From Neoaquamicrobium sediminum (GTDB lineage Bacteria; Pseudomonadota; Alphaproteobacteria; Rhizobiales; Rhizobiaceae), in the NCBI RefSeq assembly GCF_013240295.1, contig NZ_JABETK010000001.1:372001-436000 (forward strand): a stretch of 64,000 nucleotides of DNA, in the 5' to 3' direction. Below are positions 37,568 through 47,771 of this stretch, in pieces (position 1 is the first letter of the stretch; the number at the start of each line of letters is the position of its first letter). The translations under genes were made by a program, and so were the position numbers. The notes under the pieces are model-generated. The model was not told where the DNA came from and searched no databases. It was given only the letters and a program-made list of their open reading frames with translations.

Positions 37568-39268
37568 GTGACCAGTCTGGACGGAACCGCACGAACGCAG
37601 ACAGCCTCTGCCCCGCGCGTCAAGCGCGAGCGGCACGGTGTGGTCTTCTTCATTGCGCTCGCCGTATGCGCGATGGTGCTGCTGCCGGTCGCCACGCTCG
37701 CCGGAATCGCGTTTTCCGGCACCGGCGAGGCCTGGCCGCATCTGGCATCAACCGTGCTGCCGGGCGCCACGCTGACGACGCTGCACCTCCTCGCGCTCGT
37801 ATCGATACTGACGTCCGTTACGGGCGTCGCATGCGCCTGGCTCGTCGTGGGCTATGACTTTCCTTTGCGCAAAACGCTCGCTTGGGCACTAGTGCTGCCG
37901 CTCGCCGTGCCACCTTATCTGGCTTCCTACGCCTTTGCGGAATTCTTCCTGTTTGCCGGCCCAGTGCAGACGGCGTGGCGCTCGCTCTTCGGTTTCCATA
38001 CCGCCCGCGATTACTGGTTTCCGGACCTGCGGTCGACAGGCGGGGCCGCCCTGGTCATGTCCTGCGTGCTCTATCCCTACGTCTATCTGACGGCGCGCGT
38101 CGTCTTCATCATGCAGGGCCGCAACATTGCCGACGTCGCACGCACACTGGGCGCCAAGCCGTCCACGGTGTTCCGCCGCATCCTGCTGCCGGTGTCGCGT
38201 CCCGCTATCATCGCGGGCGTCGCGCTCGTCCTCATGGAGACGCTCAACGATTTCGGAGCATCGGAATATCTCGGAGTGCGCACCCTGACGCTGTCGGTCT
38301 TCACGACGTGGCTCAATCGCGGCAGCCTCGAAGGTGCGTCGCAGATCGCAATGCTGATGCTCGTACTGGTCTTCACCCTTTTGATGGCCGAGCAGTGGGC
38401 ACGCCGACGCCAGCGTTTCCATTCGGCGCGCGCGACACACATGAAGGCGCGGCCGCCGCGCGTGCAACTCACCGGCTGGAAGGGACCGGCAGCAACGCTT
38501 GCCGTGGCTACACCCATGCTGCTCGGTTTTGGTGTTCCTATCTATGTGTTCGGCACCTATGCACTTCGCCGCGCTCACCAGTTCTTCGATCCGGCGCTGG
38601 CGCGCGCCTTCGTCAACAGCCTCACTACTGCATTGGCCGCGGCGGTGCTGGCGGTGTTGATCGCACTGTTGCTGATCAATGCAGCCCGCGTCGCGCGCTC
38701 CAGGAGCGTGACGCTTGCCACGCGCTTCGCCATGATCGGCTATGCGCTGCCGGGGACCATCATGGCGCTGGGCCTGCTGTTTTCGCTGGCGCGCTTCGAT
38801 AACTGGCTCGACGCCCAGATGCGCGCATGGTTCGATGTCTCGACCGGTCTCCTGCTCACGGGTTCTGCAACGGCGATCGTGCTCGCCTGCTCCATCCGCT
38901 TTCTGGCGCTGGCAGAAGGCTCCATTCGGTCGGGACTGGAAAAGCTGCCGCCAAACATCGACGAAGCAGCCCGAAGCCTCGGGCGCTCATCGCTGCAGAG
39001 TGCGGCTAGCGTTACCATCCCCCTGTTGTGGCCGGCGATATTCACGGCGGGCGTGCTGGTGTTCGTGGATACGATGAAGGAGCTTTCGGCGACGATCCTG
39101 CTGCGGCCGTTCGGCTTCAACACGCTCGCCACCTTCATCTACGAGAGCGCATCACGCGGCATGGCCCAGGATGGCGCCGTGGCGGCATTGCTGATCATCG
39201 TGACGGCCACCGTCCCGATAGTCCTCCTGTCGGGCGCCCTGATGCGCGATCGCGAAGCGATGATGTAA
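37568..39268 (+). CDS. fbpB: Fe(3+) ABC transporter permease, two fused domains
   Basis: This 566-residue inner-membrane permease carries two permease domains in one chain, as in FbpB. Each half ends with an EAA-like loop that binds the ATPase: VARTLGAKPSTVFRRILLPV in the first and EAARSLGRSSLQSAASVTIP in the second. About twelve helices are visible. The start is GTG with AAGGA six bases before it. No fbpC ATPase gene follows; convergent aacS comes next, so the ATPase must be encoded elsewhere. Confidence 0.92.
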   Translation: MTSLDGTARTQTASAPRVKRERHGVVFFIALAVCAMVLLPVATLAGIAFSGTGEAWPHLASTVLPGATLTTLHLLALVSILTSVTGVACAWLVVGYDFPLRKTLAWALVLPLAVPPYLASYAFAEFFLFAGPVQTAWRSLFGFHTARDYWFPDLRSTGGAALVMSCVLYPYVYLTARVVFIMQGRNIADVARTLGAKPSTVFRRILLPVSRPAIIAGVALVLMETLNDFGASEYLGVRTLTLSVFTTWLNRGSLEGASQIAMLMLVLVFTLLMAEQWARRRQRFHSARATHMKARPPRVQLTGWKGPAATLAVATPMLLGFGVPIYVFGTYALRRAHQFFDPALARAFVNSLTTALAAAVLAVLIALLLINAARVARSRSVTLATRFAMIGYALPGTIMALGLLFSLARFDNWLDAQMRAWFDVSTGLLLTGSATAIVLACSIRFLALAEGSIRSGLEKLPPNIDEAARSLGRSSLQSAASVTIPLLWPAIFTAGVLVFVDTMKELSATILLRPFGFNTLATFIYESASRGMAQDGAVAALLIIVTATVPIVLLSGALMRDREAMM

Positions 39269-39294
39269 ATCAGTCCCGCTACCGCCAAAGAAAA

Positions 39295-39315
39295 AGGCGC
39301 TTCAGAGAAGCGCCT
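39295..39315 (-). terminator. Terminator between fbpB and aacS
   Basis: AGGCGCTTC and GAAGCGCCT form a perfect nine-base stem with a three-base loop. The A-run on its left gives a T tract for the minus strand, so it ends aacS transcripts; it may also stop fbpB from the other side. The rest of 39316-39520 shows no gene. Confidence 0.8.
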
Positions 39316-39520
39316 GAGTATGAATTTGGCTGTCACACAAGAAGCTTGAGCGTACCGGGCTCCAAGGCAGCGGAGCGGGATTTCTCCCTCAAGTTGAGTA
39401 GGACTATCGGGCCCGAACCTTAACAAAACCTTACCTGACTATACGGCAGTTTACGATTCTGTATCATCCGTGAAATCGAGGTAAATTTCGCGGCAACCGT
39501 TTTGATAACCATAGTCGCGG

Positions 39521-41478
39521 TCAGGACTGCAACGCGGCGATGTCCCGGTAGAGCTCCAGTGCCTCGGGATTGGCAAGCGCCTCCTTGTTCTTGACCGGAC
39601 GGCCATGCACCACGTCGCGCACGGCAAGCTCGGTGATCTTGCCCGACTTGGTGCGTGGGATATCGTCCACCGGCACGATCCGCGCTGGTACGTGACGGGG
39701 CTGGCGCCGGTGCGGATCTTCGTGCGGATTTTCTTTTCCAGCGCCTCGTCCAGGACAACGCCTTCCGCAAGCCGTACGAAGAGCACGACGCGAACGTCGT
39801 CGTCCCAGGTCTGGCCGATGCAGAGCGCCTCGAGGATTTCCTCCATCTGCTCGACCTGGTTGTAGATTTCCGCCGTTCCGATACGCACGCCGCCCGGATT
39901 GAGAGTCGCATCGGAGCGGCCATGGATGATGAGCCCGCCATGCTCGGTCCATTCGGCGAAATCGCCATGGCACCACACATTGTCGAACCGGTCGAAATAG
40001 GCGGCCTTGTATTTGGAGCCATCCGGGTCGGCCCAGAACTTCACCGGCATGCAGGGAAACGCCCGGGTGCAGACGAGTTCACCCTTCTCCCCGCGGACAG
40101 GATTGCCGGAATCGTCCCACACGTCCACGGCCATACCCAGCCCTGCACCCTGGATTTCGCCAACCCATACCGGCTTGATCGGCACGCCGAGGACGAAACA
40201 GGAAACGATGTCGGTGCCACCGGAGATCGACGCCAGGTGAACGTCCTTCTTGATGCCGTCATAAACGAAGCGGAAGCATTCCGGGGCCAGCGGCGAGCCG
40301 GTCGACGAGATGATCCGCACGGAAGAAAGGTCGTGAGTCTCGATCGGGCGCAGTCCTTCCTTGCGCACGGAATCGATGAACTTCGCGGATGTTCCGAAAT
40401 AGGTCATCTTCTCGGCCTGGGCGAAGTCGAAGATGGCATTGCCGTTCGGATAAAAGGGCGAGCCGTCATAGAGAAGAAGTGTCGCGCCGGATGCCAGGCC
40501 GGACACCAGCCAGTTCCACATCATCCAGCCGCATGTGGTGAAATAGAAGAAGCGGTCGCCGTCGCCGATGCCGGCATGCAATCGCTGTTCCTTGACGTGC
40601 TGCAGCAGCGCGCCGCCTGCCGAATGAACGATGCATTTGGGAATGCCGGTCGTGCCGGAGGAGAACAGGATATAGAGCGGATGATCGAAAGCCTGCCGTT
40701 CGAACTGGAGAGATGCCGGCGCGAATGGCGCGAGTGCCGTGTCCAGCGCCTCCGCTTTCGCGATGCCGCCCGCCACATCCTTGGCAGTTCCGAGATAGTC
40801 GACCACGAAGGCCGCTTTCACCGATGGCATCTTGTCCAGTACCGCAGCGATCTTCGCGCCAACATCGATGCGCTTGCCGGCATACCAGTAGCCGTCGGGC
40901 GCGATGAACAGTACAGGTTCGATCTGTCCGAAGCGGTCAAGCACACCCTGCTCGCCGAAATCCGGTGAACAGGATGACCAGATCGCGCCGATCGAGGCAG
41001 TCGCAAGCATGCAGGCGATGGTCTCGGGCATGTTGGGCATCATGGCGGCGACGCGATCGCCGGCCTTGACGCCATGGGCACGAAAGAGCTGCTGAAGCTG
41101 TGAGACCAGCGTACGCAACTCATCCCAGGACAACCTGTGCTCAACCTTGTCCTCACCGCGGAAGACAAGCGCGTCGGAACCTCCCGTCTTGCGAAGCAGG
41201 TTCTCCGCGAAATTCAGCTTCGCATCCGGAAAAAACCGGGCGCCCGGCATCCTGTCTCCGTCGATCAGCATCCGCTCGCCGCGGTCGCCGATCACATCGC
41301 AATAGTCCCACACCAGCGACCAGAACGCTTCGCGATCGTCGATCGACCACGCATGCAGCGCTTCGTAATCTTCAATCGGCTTGCCGCTCGCCTTCGCAGC
41401 CAGCGCCATGAAGGCTGTCATGGGCGACGCCGCGATTTCTTCGGCCGACGGGCTCCAAAGCGGGGCGGTCTGGTTCAT
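39521..41478 (-). CDS. aacS: Acetoacetate-CoA ligase (acetoacetyl-CoA synthetase), frame broken
   Basis: The enzyme activates acetoacetate with ATP and CoA, feeding PHB breakdown products or ketone bodies into central metabolism. Adenylate-forming motifs are clear: [18 protein letters not shown] near residue 267, then GGTDIVSCF and [20 protein letters not shown]. The C-terminal lysine block [16 protein letters not shown] lies beyond a frame break at the four-G run 39697-39700. One added C gives [17 protein letters not shown] and 652 residues, the usual length. The ATG at 41478 follows AGGAGGAACC. The open frame upstream is not used. The same frame would otherwise run on to 39451 as nonsense. 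Confidence 0.94.
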
Positions 41479-41697
41479 GCGGGTTCCTCCTGAGGGGCCG
41501 GGCGGCGCGGAATATGCCGACGACAATTCGCAGACGGTTAAGCATATCGTCCGCCAGCAAGGCAAGGTGGCGAAAATACCCTTATCTGGCTGGTGGAAAA
41601 CGCCATCGGCAGGCCACAAAAGGTTGAAAAACAGCTATCCTGCGGGTCGGGTAGTGTAGGGAGCGTCGCCGGCGACATCCCGCAGCGGCGAGGCGAG

Positions 41698-43532
41698 ATG
41701 CGGCTTTCCATGTTGAAACGAGGCGTTATCGCGCTGGCGGCAGTGCTTGCGCTCGCGGTGTTGTTCATAGCCGCGCTGCCTTGGGTGGCATCCACACAGA
41801 TCGTACGGGACCGCATCGCCCATGAGCTCAGTCTCTGGAGCGGCTACCGGGTAGTACTGGGTGAAGCGCCGGTGCTCGACGTCTGGCCGACCTTCAGGGC
41901 AACGCTTCACGACGTTGCATTCCTCGAATGGGCGGACAACGGAAATCCGCCCGTGCTGAAGGCCGACAGGCTGGAGGTGGGCCTTTCGGCGCTGTCGGCG
42001 CTGCGCGGCAATGTGGTGCTTTCGGCCGTGGCGATGTACCGGCCGGTGCTGCGGCTCACCATCGAAGGTTCGGTCATCGATCTCCCCGCTTCGCCCGGCG
42101 GCGGGCGCATGACCCGCGCGGTGACCGCGGCGCGGAGGATCGTGGCCAGCAACCCGGCCAATCCGGACCGCAGCGCATTGCCGGACGATGCGTTCGGCAC
42201 GGTCGAGTTCTTCGACGGTCGTATCGCGGTCGTCGATGGAGACGATGATGATGGCATCAGCAGCCTCAACGGCAAGATCGTCTGGCCATCGCTTAACCGC
42301 ACCGCGCGGCTGAACGCCACCGGCATCTGGCGTGGCGAGAACATCAGCGTCGAAGGGTCGAGCGCGCAGCCGCTGTTGCTTCTTGCCGGCGGCAATGCGC
42401 CGGCGACCGCAAGCCTGAAATCGGCACTGCTGGAAGCAAGCTTCGAAGGAACGGCAAATCTGTCGACGAATACGTACTTCGACGGAAAGGCCAGTCTCTC
42501 GTCGCCGTCTCTGCGGCGCATGCTCGAATGGTCGAAGACTGACATCGCGCCGGGCGCCGCGATCGGCGCGATGTCTATTGCGGGAACGGTTCAAGGCACA
42601 GCGCAGCGGCTGCGGCTTGACTCGGTCGCGCTGAACCTGGGCGGCAATTCGGGACGCGGCGTACTTGAGGTTTCCTTCGCCGATCCACTTCCAGCCATTT
42701 CTGGGACGCTCGCATTCGATACGCTCGACGTGCGATCTTTTCTTGCAGCGTTCACGCCGATCGCTTCCACGAGCGGCAACATCTACGACCAGATCGATAC
42801 GGGCTTCGCCGAGCAATTGTCGCTGGACCTGCGCCTGTCGGCCGGCAATGCGACACTCGGATCAGTCGCCATGACCGAGCTGGCCGCTGCGGCTCAGGTG
42901 AAGGGCACCCTTGCCGCCTTCGACATTTCCGACGCCACCGTGTTCGGTGGCAAGCTGCAGGCCGGCGTGCGGGTCGACCTGCAGGGCGAGAACAAGGCTG
43001 TCGAAATGCGCATGATGGCCGACAATGTCGATGCGCAGGCACTCGCAAAGGCCACTGGCGCGACTCAGTTGATGCCACAAGGCCGCGCGAATCTTTCACT
43101 CATGCTCAAGGGTACCGGGCGCGACTGGAACACGGTGATGGGCAATGCCGAAGGTACTGTCAGCGCGACCCTTGGTGAAGGCGCTCTGCAGGATTCGACC
43201 TGGCCAAGTTCAGGGAGCGCGCATCCGCAGGCGGATTCTTCGCCCTGTCGGAAATCGTCGGCGGCACGCTGCCGCTGCGCGGCGCGGAATTCAAGGCGAA
43301 GGTCAATGGCGGCGTCGCACAGATCGAGAAGGCCGAATTCCGCTCAAATGGGCAAGTGCTGACGCTCGGCGGCATCGTTCCCTATTTCGGTCGCGCGCTC
43401 GCCCTCTCCGGTTATCTGGCGCCGATGGGCCAGGACGGCCAGCAGGGTGACGCCGATCTGTCCTTTTTCATCGGCGGCGCCTGGGATTCTCCCTTTGCAG
43501 CGCAGGTCGGCCCCACAGTCGATTTCGAATAG
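41698..43532 (+). CDS. AsmA family protein, frame broken
   Basis: AsmA-like proteins are anchored in the inner membrane by one N-terminal helix (GVIALAAVLALAVLFIAAL) and extend into the periplasm as a beta-rich bridge-like structure thought to carry lipids toward the outer membrane. The sequence keeps the usual repeated beta pattern (LKADRLEVGLSALSALRGNV) and a C-terminal domain with LKGTGRDWNTVMGNAEGTVS. A break at 43191 (GG where GGG is expected) is fixed by one base: LQGFDLAKFRERASAGG follows. The restored protein has 611 residues. Start 41698 or the ATG at 41710 are both possible. It is convergent with potI, six bases apart. Confidence 0.87.
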
Positions 43533-43538
43533 TTTGCG

Positions 43539-44357
43539 CTATCCGCGCTGGGCGGCCTGCTCGTCGCGCCGGCGCTGCACGTCACGCCGCTTGTTGAGAA
43601 CGGCAGCGGTCAGTACGCCCGCGGTGACGACCACGATCAGGATCGTGCAGACCGCGTTGATCTCCGGCGTCACGCCCAGCCGCACCTGACTGTAGATGCG
43701 CATCGGCAGCGTGGTGGCGCCGGGGCCCGAGGTGAAGCTTGCGATCACGAGATCGTCCAGCGACAGCGTGAAGGCCAGCATCCAGCCGGACACGATGGCG
43801 GGCATGATGACCGGCAACGTCACCTGAAAGAAGGTGCGCACCGGCGTTGCACCGAGGTCCATTGCCGCCTCTTCAAGCGACCGGTCGAAGCTCAGCAGGC
43901 GCGACTGCACAACCACCGCTACGAAGCACATGGTGAAGGTGATGTGGGCAAGCGTAACGGTGAGGAATCCACGATCGAGCCCGACAGCAACGAACAGCAG
44001 AAGCAACGACAGGCCGGTGATGACCTCTGGCATGACCAGCGGCGCGAAGACCATGCCGGAAAACAGGAACCGCCCGCGAAAGCGCGTGTAACGCGTGAGC
44101 GCGAGTGCCGCCAACGTGCCCAGCACCGTGGCCACGGTTGCCGAAACGAAAGCGATCCGAGCCGTCACCCAGGCGGCGTCGAGAAGCTGCTGGTTGGACA
44201 GCAGCGACACATACCAGCGCGTCGAGAAACCGCCCCATACCGTGACCAGGCGCGAGTCGTTGAAGGAGTAGATGACCAGCAGCACGATCGGCAGGTAGAG
44301 GAACGAGAACCCCAGCACCAGCGAGGCGATGTTGAAGCGGCTGAGTTGCCCCTGCAT
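43539..44357 (-). CDS. potI: Polyamine ABC transporter permease (PotI-like)
   Basis: The 272-residue protein has six helices and the EAA loop EEAAMDLGATPVRTFFQVTLP near residue 160. PotI and PotH form the channel of the putrescine transporter PotFGHI. The opening FNIASLVLGFSFLYLPIVLLVIYSFNDS is typical of the PotC/PotI family, and the C-terminal tail is basic. Its ATG lies four bases after the potH stop. It is the last gene of the operon. PotC of the spermidine system is the alternative; the neighbouring gamma-glutamylputrescine gene favours putrescine. Confidence 0.9.
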   Translation of the reverse strand: MQGQLSRFNIASLVLGFSFLYLPIVLLVIYSFNDSRLVTVWGGFSTRWYVSLLSNQQLLDAAWVTARIAFVSATVATVLGTLAALALTRYTRFRGRFLFSGMVFAPLVMPEVITGLSLLLLFVAVGLDRGFLTVTLAHITFTMCFVAVVVQSRLLSFDRSLEEAAMDLGATPVRTFFQVTLPVIMPAIVSGWMLAFTLSLDDLVIASFTSGPGATTLPMRIYSQVRLGVTPEINAVCTILIVVVTAGVLTAAVLNKRRDVQRRRDEQAAQRG

Positions 44358-44360
44358 GGC

Positions 44361-45327
44361 CTACCTCCCCTGTTCCTGCGCGCGCCTGAGCACGCTGGAA
44401 GAACATCATCGGCACCACGAGGATCAGCAACAGCACGATGGCGACCGCCGATGCGACGGGCCAGTCGCGATTGGAGAAGAACTCGTTCCAGAGCGTCTTC
44501 CCGATCATCAGCGTCTGCGAACCACCGAGCAGGTCGGGGATCACGAATTCGCCGATGGCCGGAATGAAGACCAGCAGGCAACCGGCGACGACGCCCGGCA
44601 GCGACAATGGAAATGTGATCTTCCAGAACGCGGTCGTCGGCGGGCAGCCAAGGTCCTGCGCCGCCTCGATCAGCGAGTAATCCATCTTTTCCAGTGTGGC
44701 GTAGAGCGGCAGCACCATGAAGGGCAGGTAGGAATAGACGATACCTATGTAGATCGCCGTATTGGTGTTCATGATCTGCAGCGGGGTGTCGATAACACCA
44801 ACCCACAACAGGAACTGGTTCAGAAGGCCCTCAGGCTTGAGAATGCCAATCCAGGCGTAGACGCGGATCAGGAACGACGTCCAGAACGGCAGGATCACCA
44901 GCATCAACAGGAGCGGACGCATGGATTCAGAAGATCTGGCCATGCCGTAGGCCAGCGGATAGCCGATCAGCAGCGCCAGAAATGTGGAAACCGCGGCGAT
45001 GACGACACTGGAGACGTAAGCGTTGAAATAGAGCGCATCATCCAGAAGCCAGAGATAATTCTCGAAGGACAGTTCGCGCAAATTGGCGATGAAGCCCGAG
45101 ACGCCGTCGCCGAGGCCGAATACCGGCAGGTAGGGCGGCATAGCGATGGTCGTCTGCGACAGCGATATCTTGAGCACGATGCCGAACGGCACCAGGAAGA
45201 AAATCAGAAGCCAAAGATAGGGGACCAGGATCACCGCGCGATTGGCCACCGCAGCCAGAAGCCGGCCGCCGATCCCTTCATTCCGGTCTGCCGGTGCGGC
45301 GACATCTTGTGTGATCGTTTGGGCCAT
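44361..45327 (-). CDS. potH: Polyamine ABC transporter permease (PotH-like), 3' frame broken
   Basis: This permease has six helices with the family region VPYLWLLIFFLVPFGIVLKISLSQT near the N-terminus and an EAA loop in LIEAAQDLGCPPTTAFWKIT. Without correction it reads on into potI in a false frame. Loss of one GC pair in the GC-repeat 44378-44385 explains it: the end then reads AQEQGR and stops at TAG, four bases before the potI start. The restored protein has 322 residues. The ATG has GGGAGG seven bases before it. It lies 15 bases after potG. Confidence 0.9.
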
Positions 45328-45342
45328 GGCCGCCTCCCGATC

Positions 45343-46485
45343 CTAGCGGGTCAGCACGACGCCGGCATCCGGCGCGAAGGAAATCCAGGCCCGGTCATGC
45401 CAGCTCAGAGGGTCGTCCATCGTACGTGCGCTGTTAAGCGCGCTGGCCTTTACCACCTGCCCGTCGGACAGCTTGACGTGATAGACCGTCATGTCGCCGA
45501 GATAGGCGAGATCCCAGATCTCGCCTTCCATCACGTTCGTGGCGCCGTCCGCCGGCGGCTTCGACGACACCTTGATCTTCTCGGGCCTGATCGCGAAGGC
45601 GACGCTGCTGCCCTCGGTTGCCTCGCCGGCATTCTCGACACGAATGCGCGCGCCGCTGGCGCCCGTAATTGTCGCCGCGTTGTCGCTTAGCTCTGCGACC
45701 GTGCCCTCGAGCATGTTCACGTTGCCGACGAAATCGGCCACGAACCGGGAAGAAGGCGCTTCGTAGACCTCGGCAGGGGTTGCCACCTGCATCACCTGGC
45801 CCTTGTCCATGATGGCGATTCGGTCAGCCATCGTCATGGCTTCTTCCTGGTCGTGGGTGACGACGACGAAGGTGAGGCCGAGCTCCTGCTGGAGGTCCAT
45901 CAACTCGAACTGCGTTTCCTCGCGCAGCTTCTTGTCGAGCGCGCCGAGCGGTTCGTCCAGCAGCAGCACCTTGGGCCGTTTCGCCACGGAACGTGCCAGC
46001 GCAACGCGCTGCCTCTGGCCGCCGGAAAGCTGGTGCGGCTTGCGCTTGGCGAACTGCTCCAGCTTGACCAGCTTGAGCATCTCGGCAACGCGCGACGCGA
46101 TGTCCGCCTTGCTCATACCGTCCTGTTTGAGACCGAAGGCGATGTTTGCTTCCACCGTCATGTGCGGAAACAGCGCGTATGACTGGAACATCATGTTCAC
46201 AGGCCGGCGATAGGGCGGAATGCCGCGAAGATCCTGCCCTTCCAGCAGGATGCGGCCCGATGTCGGCTCCTCGAAACCAGCCAGCATGCGCAGCAGCGTG
46301 GACTTGCCGCAGCCGGAAGCGCCGAGCAGCGCGAAGAACTCGCGTTCGTAGATCTCAAGCGAGAGGTCGTTGACGGCCGTGAAATCGCCGAAGCGCTTGG
46401 TCACGCGTTCAAACGAAATGTAGGGTTTCGCCTCGGGATCGTTCCAGGGCGCGAAGCTCCTGCGAATGCTGCCAAGCGATTTCAT
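45343..46485 (-). CDS. potG: Polyamine ABC transporter ATPase (PotG-like)
   Basis: The 380-residue ATPase drives polyamine import. Walker A is GASGCGKSTLLRM near residue 55, the ABC signature LSGGQRQRVALARS near residue 153, and Walker B VLLLDEPLGALDKK near residue 173; a TOBE domain follows (AFAIRPEKIKV). This length and TOBE tail fit PotA/PotG proteins. It follows potF by about 70 bases with a strong hairpin between them. The likely start is the ATG at 46485. Confidence 0.95.
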   Translation of the reverse strand: MKSLGSIRRSFAPWNDPEAKPYISFERVTKRFGDFTAVNDLSLEIYEREFFALLGASGCGKSTLLRMLAGFEEPTSGRILLEGQDLRGIPPYRRPVNMMFQSYALFPHMTVEANIAFGLKQDGMSKADIASRVAEMLKLVKLEQFAKRKPHQLSGGQRQRVALARSVAKRPKVLLLDEPLGALDKKLREETQFELMDLQQELGLTFVVVTHDQEEAMTMADRIAIMDKGQVMQVATPAEVYEAPSSRFVADFVGNVNMLEGTVAELSDNAATITGASGARIRVENAGEATEGSSVAFAIRPEKIKVSSKPPADGATNVMEGEIWDLAYLGDMTVYHVKLSDGQVVKASALNSARTMDDPLSWHDRAWISFAPDAGVVLTR

Positions 46486-46521
46486 CTCGGGTTCCCCAAT
46501 CCAGATGCCACGCTCAAAAGG

Positions 46522-46550
46522 AAAACGCCGGCGCGATGCACCGGCGTTTT
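46522..46550 (-). terminator. Strong hairpin between potF and potG
   Basis: AAAACGCCGG and CCGGCGTTTT form a perfect ten-base stem around a nine-base loop with T on both ends. It lies eight bases after the potF stop and 37 before potG, so it may let potF be expressed more strongly than the membrane and ATPase genes. Confidence 0.8.
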
Positions 46551-46557
46551 CGTCGTC

Positions 46558-47655
46558 CTATTGGCCGGTCACCACCTTGGTCCAGCTCCGGGTGACCACA
46601 CGCTGCGTTCTGGAATCGTAGGGAATGTGGGTGAACAGCGTCTCCAGCGCATCCTTGTCCGGATAGATCGCAGGGTCGTTGATAACCTCGTCGTCGATGA
46701 ACTCCTGCGAGGCGAGGTTGCCATTGGCGAAGTAGACGTAATTGGTCGCCTTGGCGATCACCTCCGGCTCCATGATGAAGTTGAGGAACTCGTGCGCTTC
46801 CTCGACATGCGGCGCATCCGCCGGGATCGCCATCTGGTCGAACCACATCTGCGTGCCTTCCTTCGGTGCGACATAGGCAACCGTCACACCCTGATCGGCC
46901 TCCGCCGCGCGGTCGCGCGACTGCAGCACGTCGCCGGACCAGCCGACCGCCATACAGATGTCGCCATTGGCGAGCGCGTTGATGTACTCTGAGGAGTGGA
47001 ACTTGCGAATGGATGGACGGATCGAAAGCAGAAGCTCTTCGGCCTTGGCGATCTCATCGGGCTCGTGGCTGTTAGGGTCAAAGCCGAGATAGTTGAGCAC
47101 GATCGGGATGATGTCACTCGGCGAGTCCAGCATGTAGATGCCGCAGCTTGCGAACTTCTCGGCGTTCTCCGGCTTGAACAGCACGTCCCAGCTATCGATT
47201 TTCTCGGTCCCCAGGATCTCGGCAACCTTCTGGACGTTGTAGCCGATGCCGACGGTGCCCCACATGTAGTTGATGGAGTATTCGCCACCCGGATCGTACT
47301 TGTCGGTGCGGGTGGTCACCACGTCCCACATGTTGGAGAGATTGGGCAGCTTGTCCTTCTGGAGCTTCTGAAAGACGCCAGCCTGGATCTGACGCGACAG
47401 GAACGACCCGGTCGGCACGACGACGTCGTAGCCCGATCCGCCTGCAAGCAGCTTGGTTTCGAGAATCTCGTTGGAATCGAACACGTCATAAACGACGCGG
47501 ATGCCGGTCTTTTCCGTGAACTCCGCGATGAGCGAATCGTCGATATAGTCGGACCAGTTCAGCACGTTGACGACGCGCTCCTGCGCCTGCGCGGCAAACG
47601 CGAAGGTCGCCGCTGCGAGCGAGACGGTCGAATAGACAATTGCCTTGCGGATCAT
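46558..47655 (-). CDS. potF: Putrescine/polyamine periplasmic binding protein
   Basis: The 365-residue protein has a signal peptide (MIRKAIVYSTVSLAAATFAF, cleavage after AQA) and the polyamine-binding protein opening VVNVLNWSDYIDDSLIAEF. Conserved ligand-site residues include YDVVVPTGSFLSRQ and AVGWSGDVLQSRDRA, with W in the usual position, and WFDQMAIPADAPH near the end. It captures putrescine or a related polyamine in the periplasm. It is the first gene of the operon after the GS-like gene, with AGGAGAAC before the ATG. Confidence 0.95.
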   Translation of the reverse strand: MIRKAIVYSTVSLAAATFAFAAQAQERVVNVLNWSDYIDDSLIAEFTEKTGIRVVYDVFDSNEILETKLLAGGSGYDVVVPTGSFLSRQIQAGVFQKLQKDKLPNLSNMWDVVTTRTDKYDPGGEYSINYMWGTVGIGYNVQKVAEILGTEKIDSWDVLFKPENAEKFASCGIYMLDSPSDIIPIVLNYLGFDPNSHEPDEIAKAEELLLSIRPSIRKFHSSEYINALANGDICMAVGWSGDVLQSRDRAAEADQGVTVAYVAPKEGTQMWFDQMAIPADAPHVEEAHEFLNFIMEPEVIAKATNYVYFANGNLASQEFIDDEVINDPAIYPDKDALETLFTHIPYDSRTQRVVTRSWTKVVTGQ

Positions 47656-47771
47656 GATGTTCTCCTCTGTAAGCCCCGTCCCGGCTCGTTGTCTGCGTTC
47701 ACGGCCGGGTTGTTGGGTGAAAGCCTATTGGCGTTTTCGCAGTGCGACAAGCACGAAAACGCTGCGTTGCA

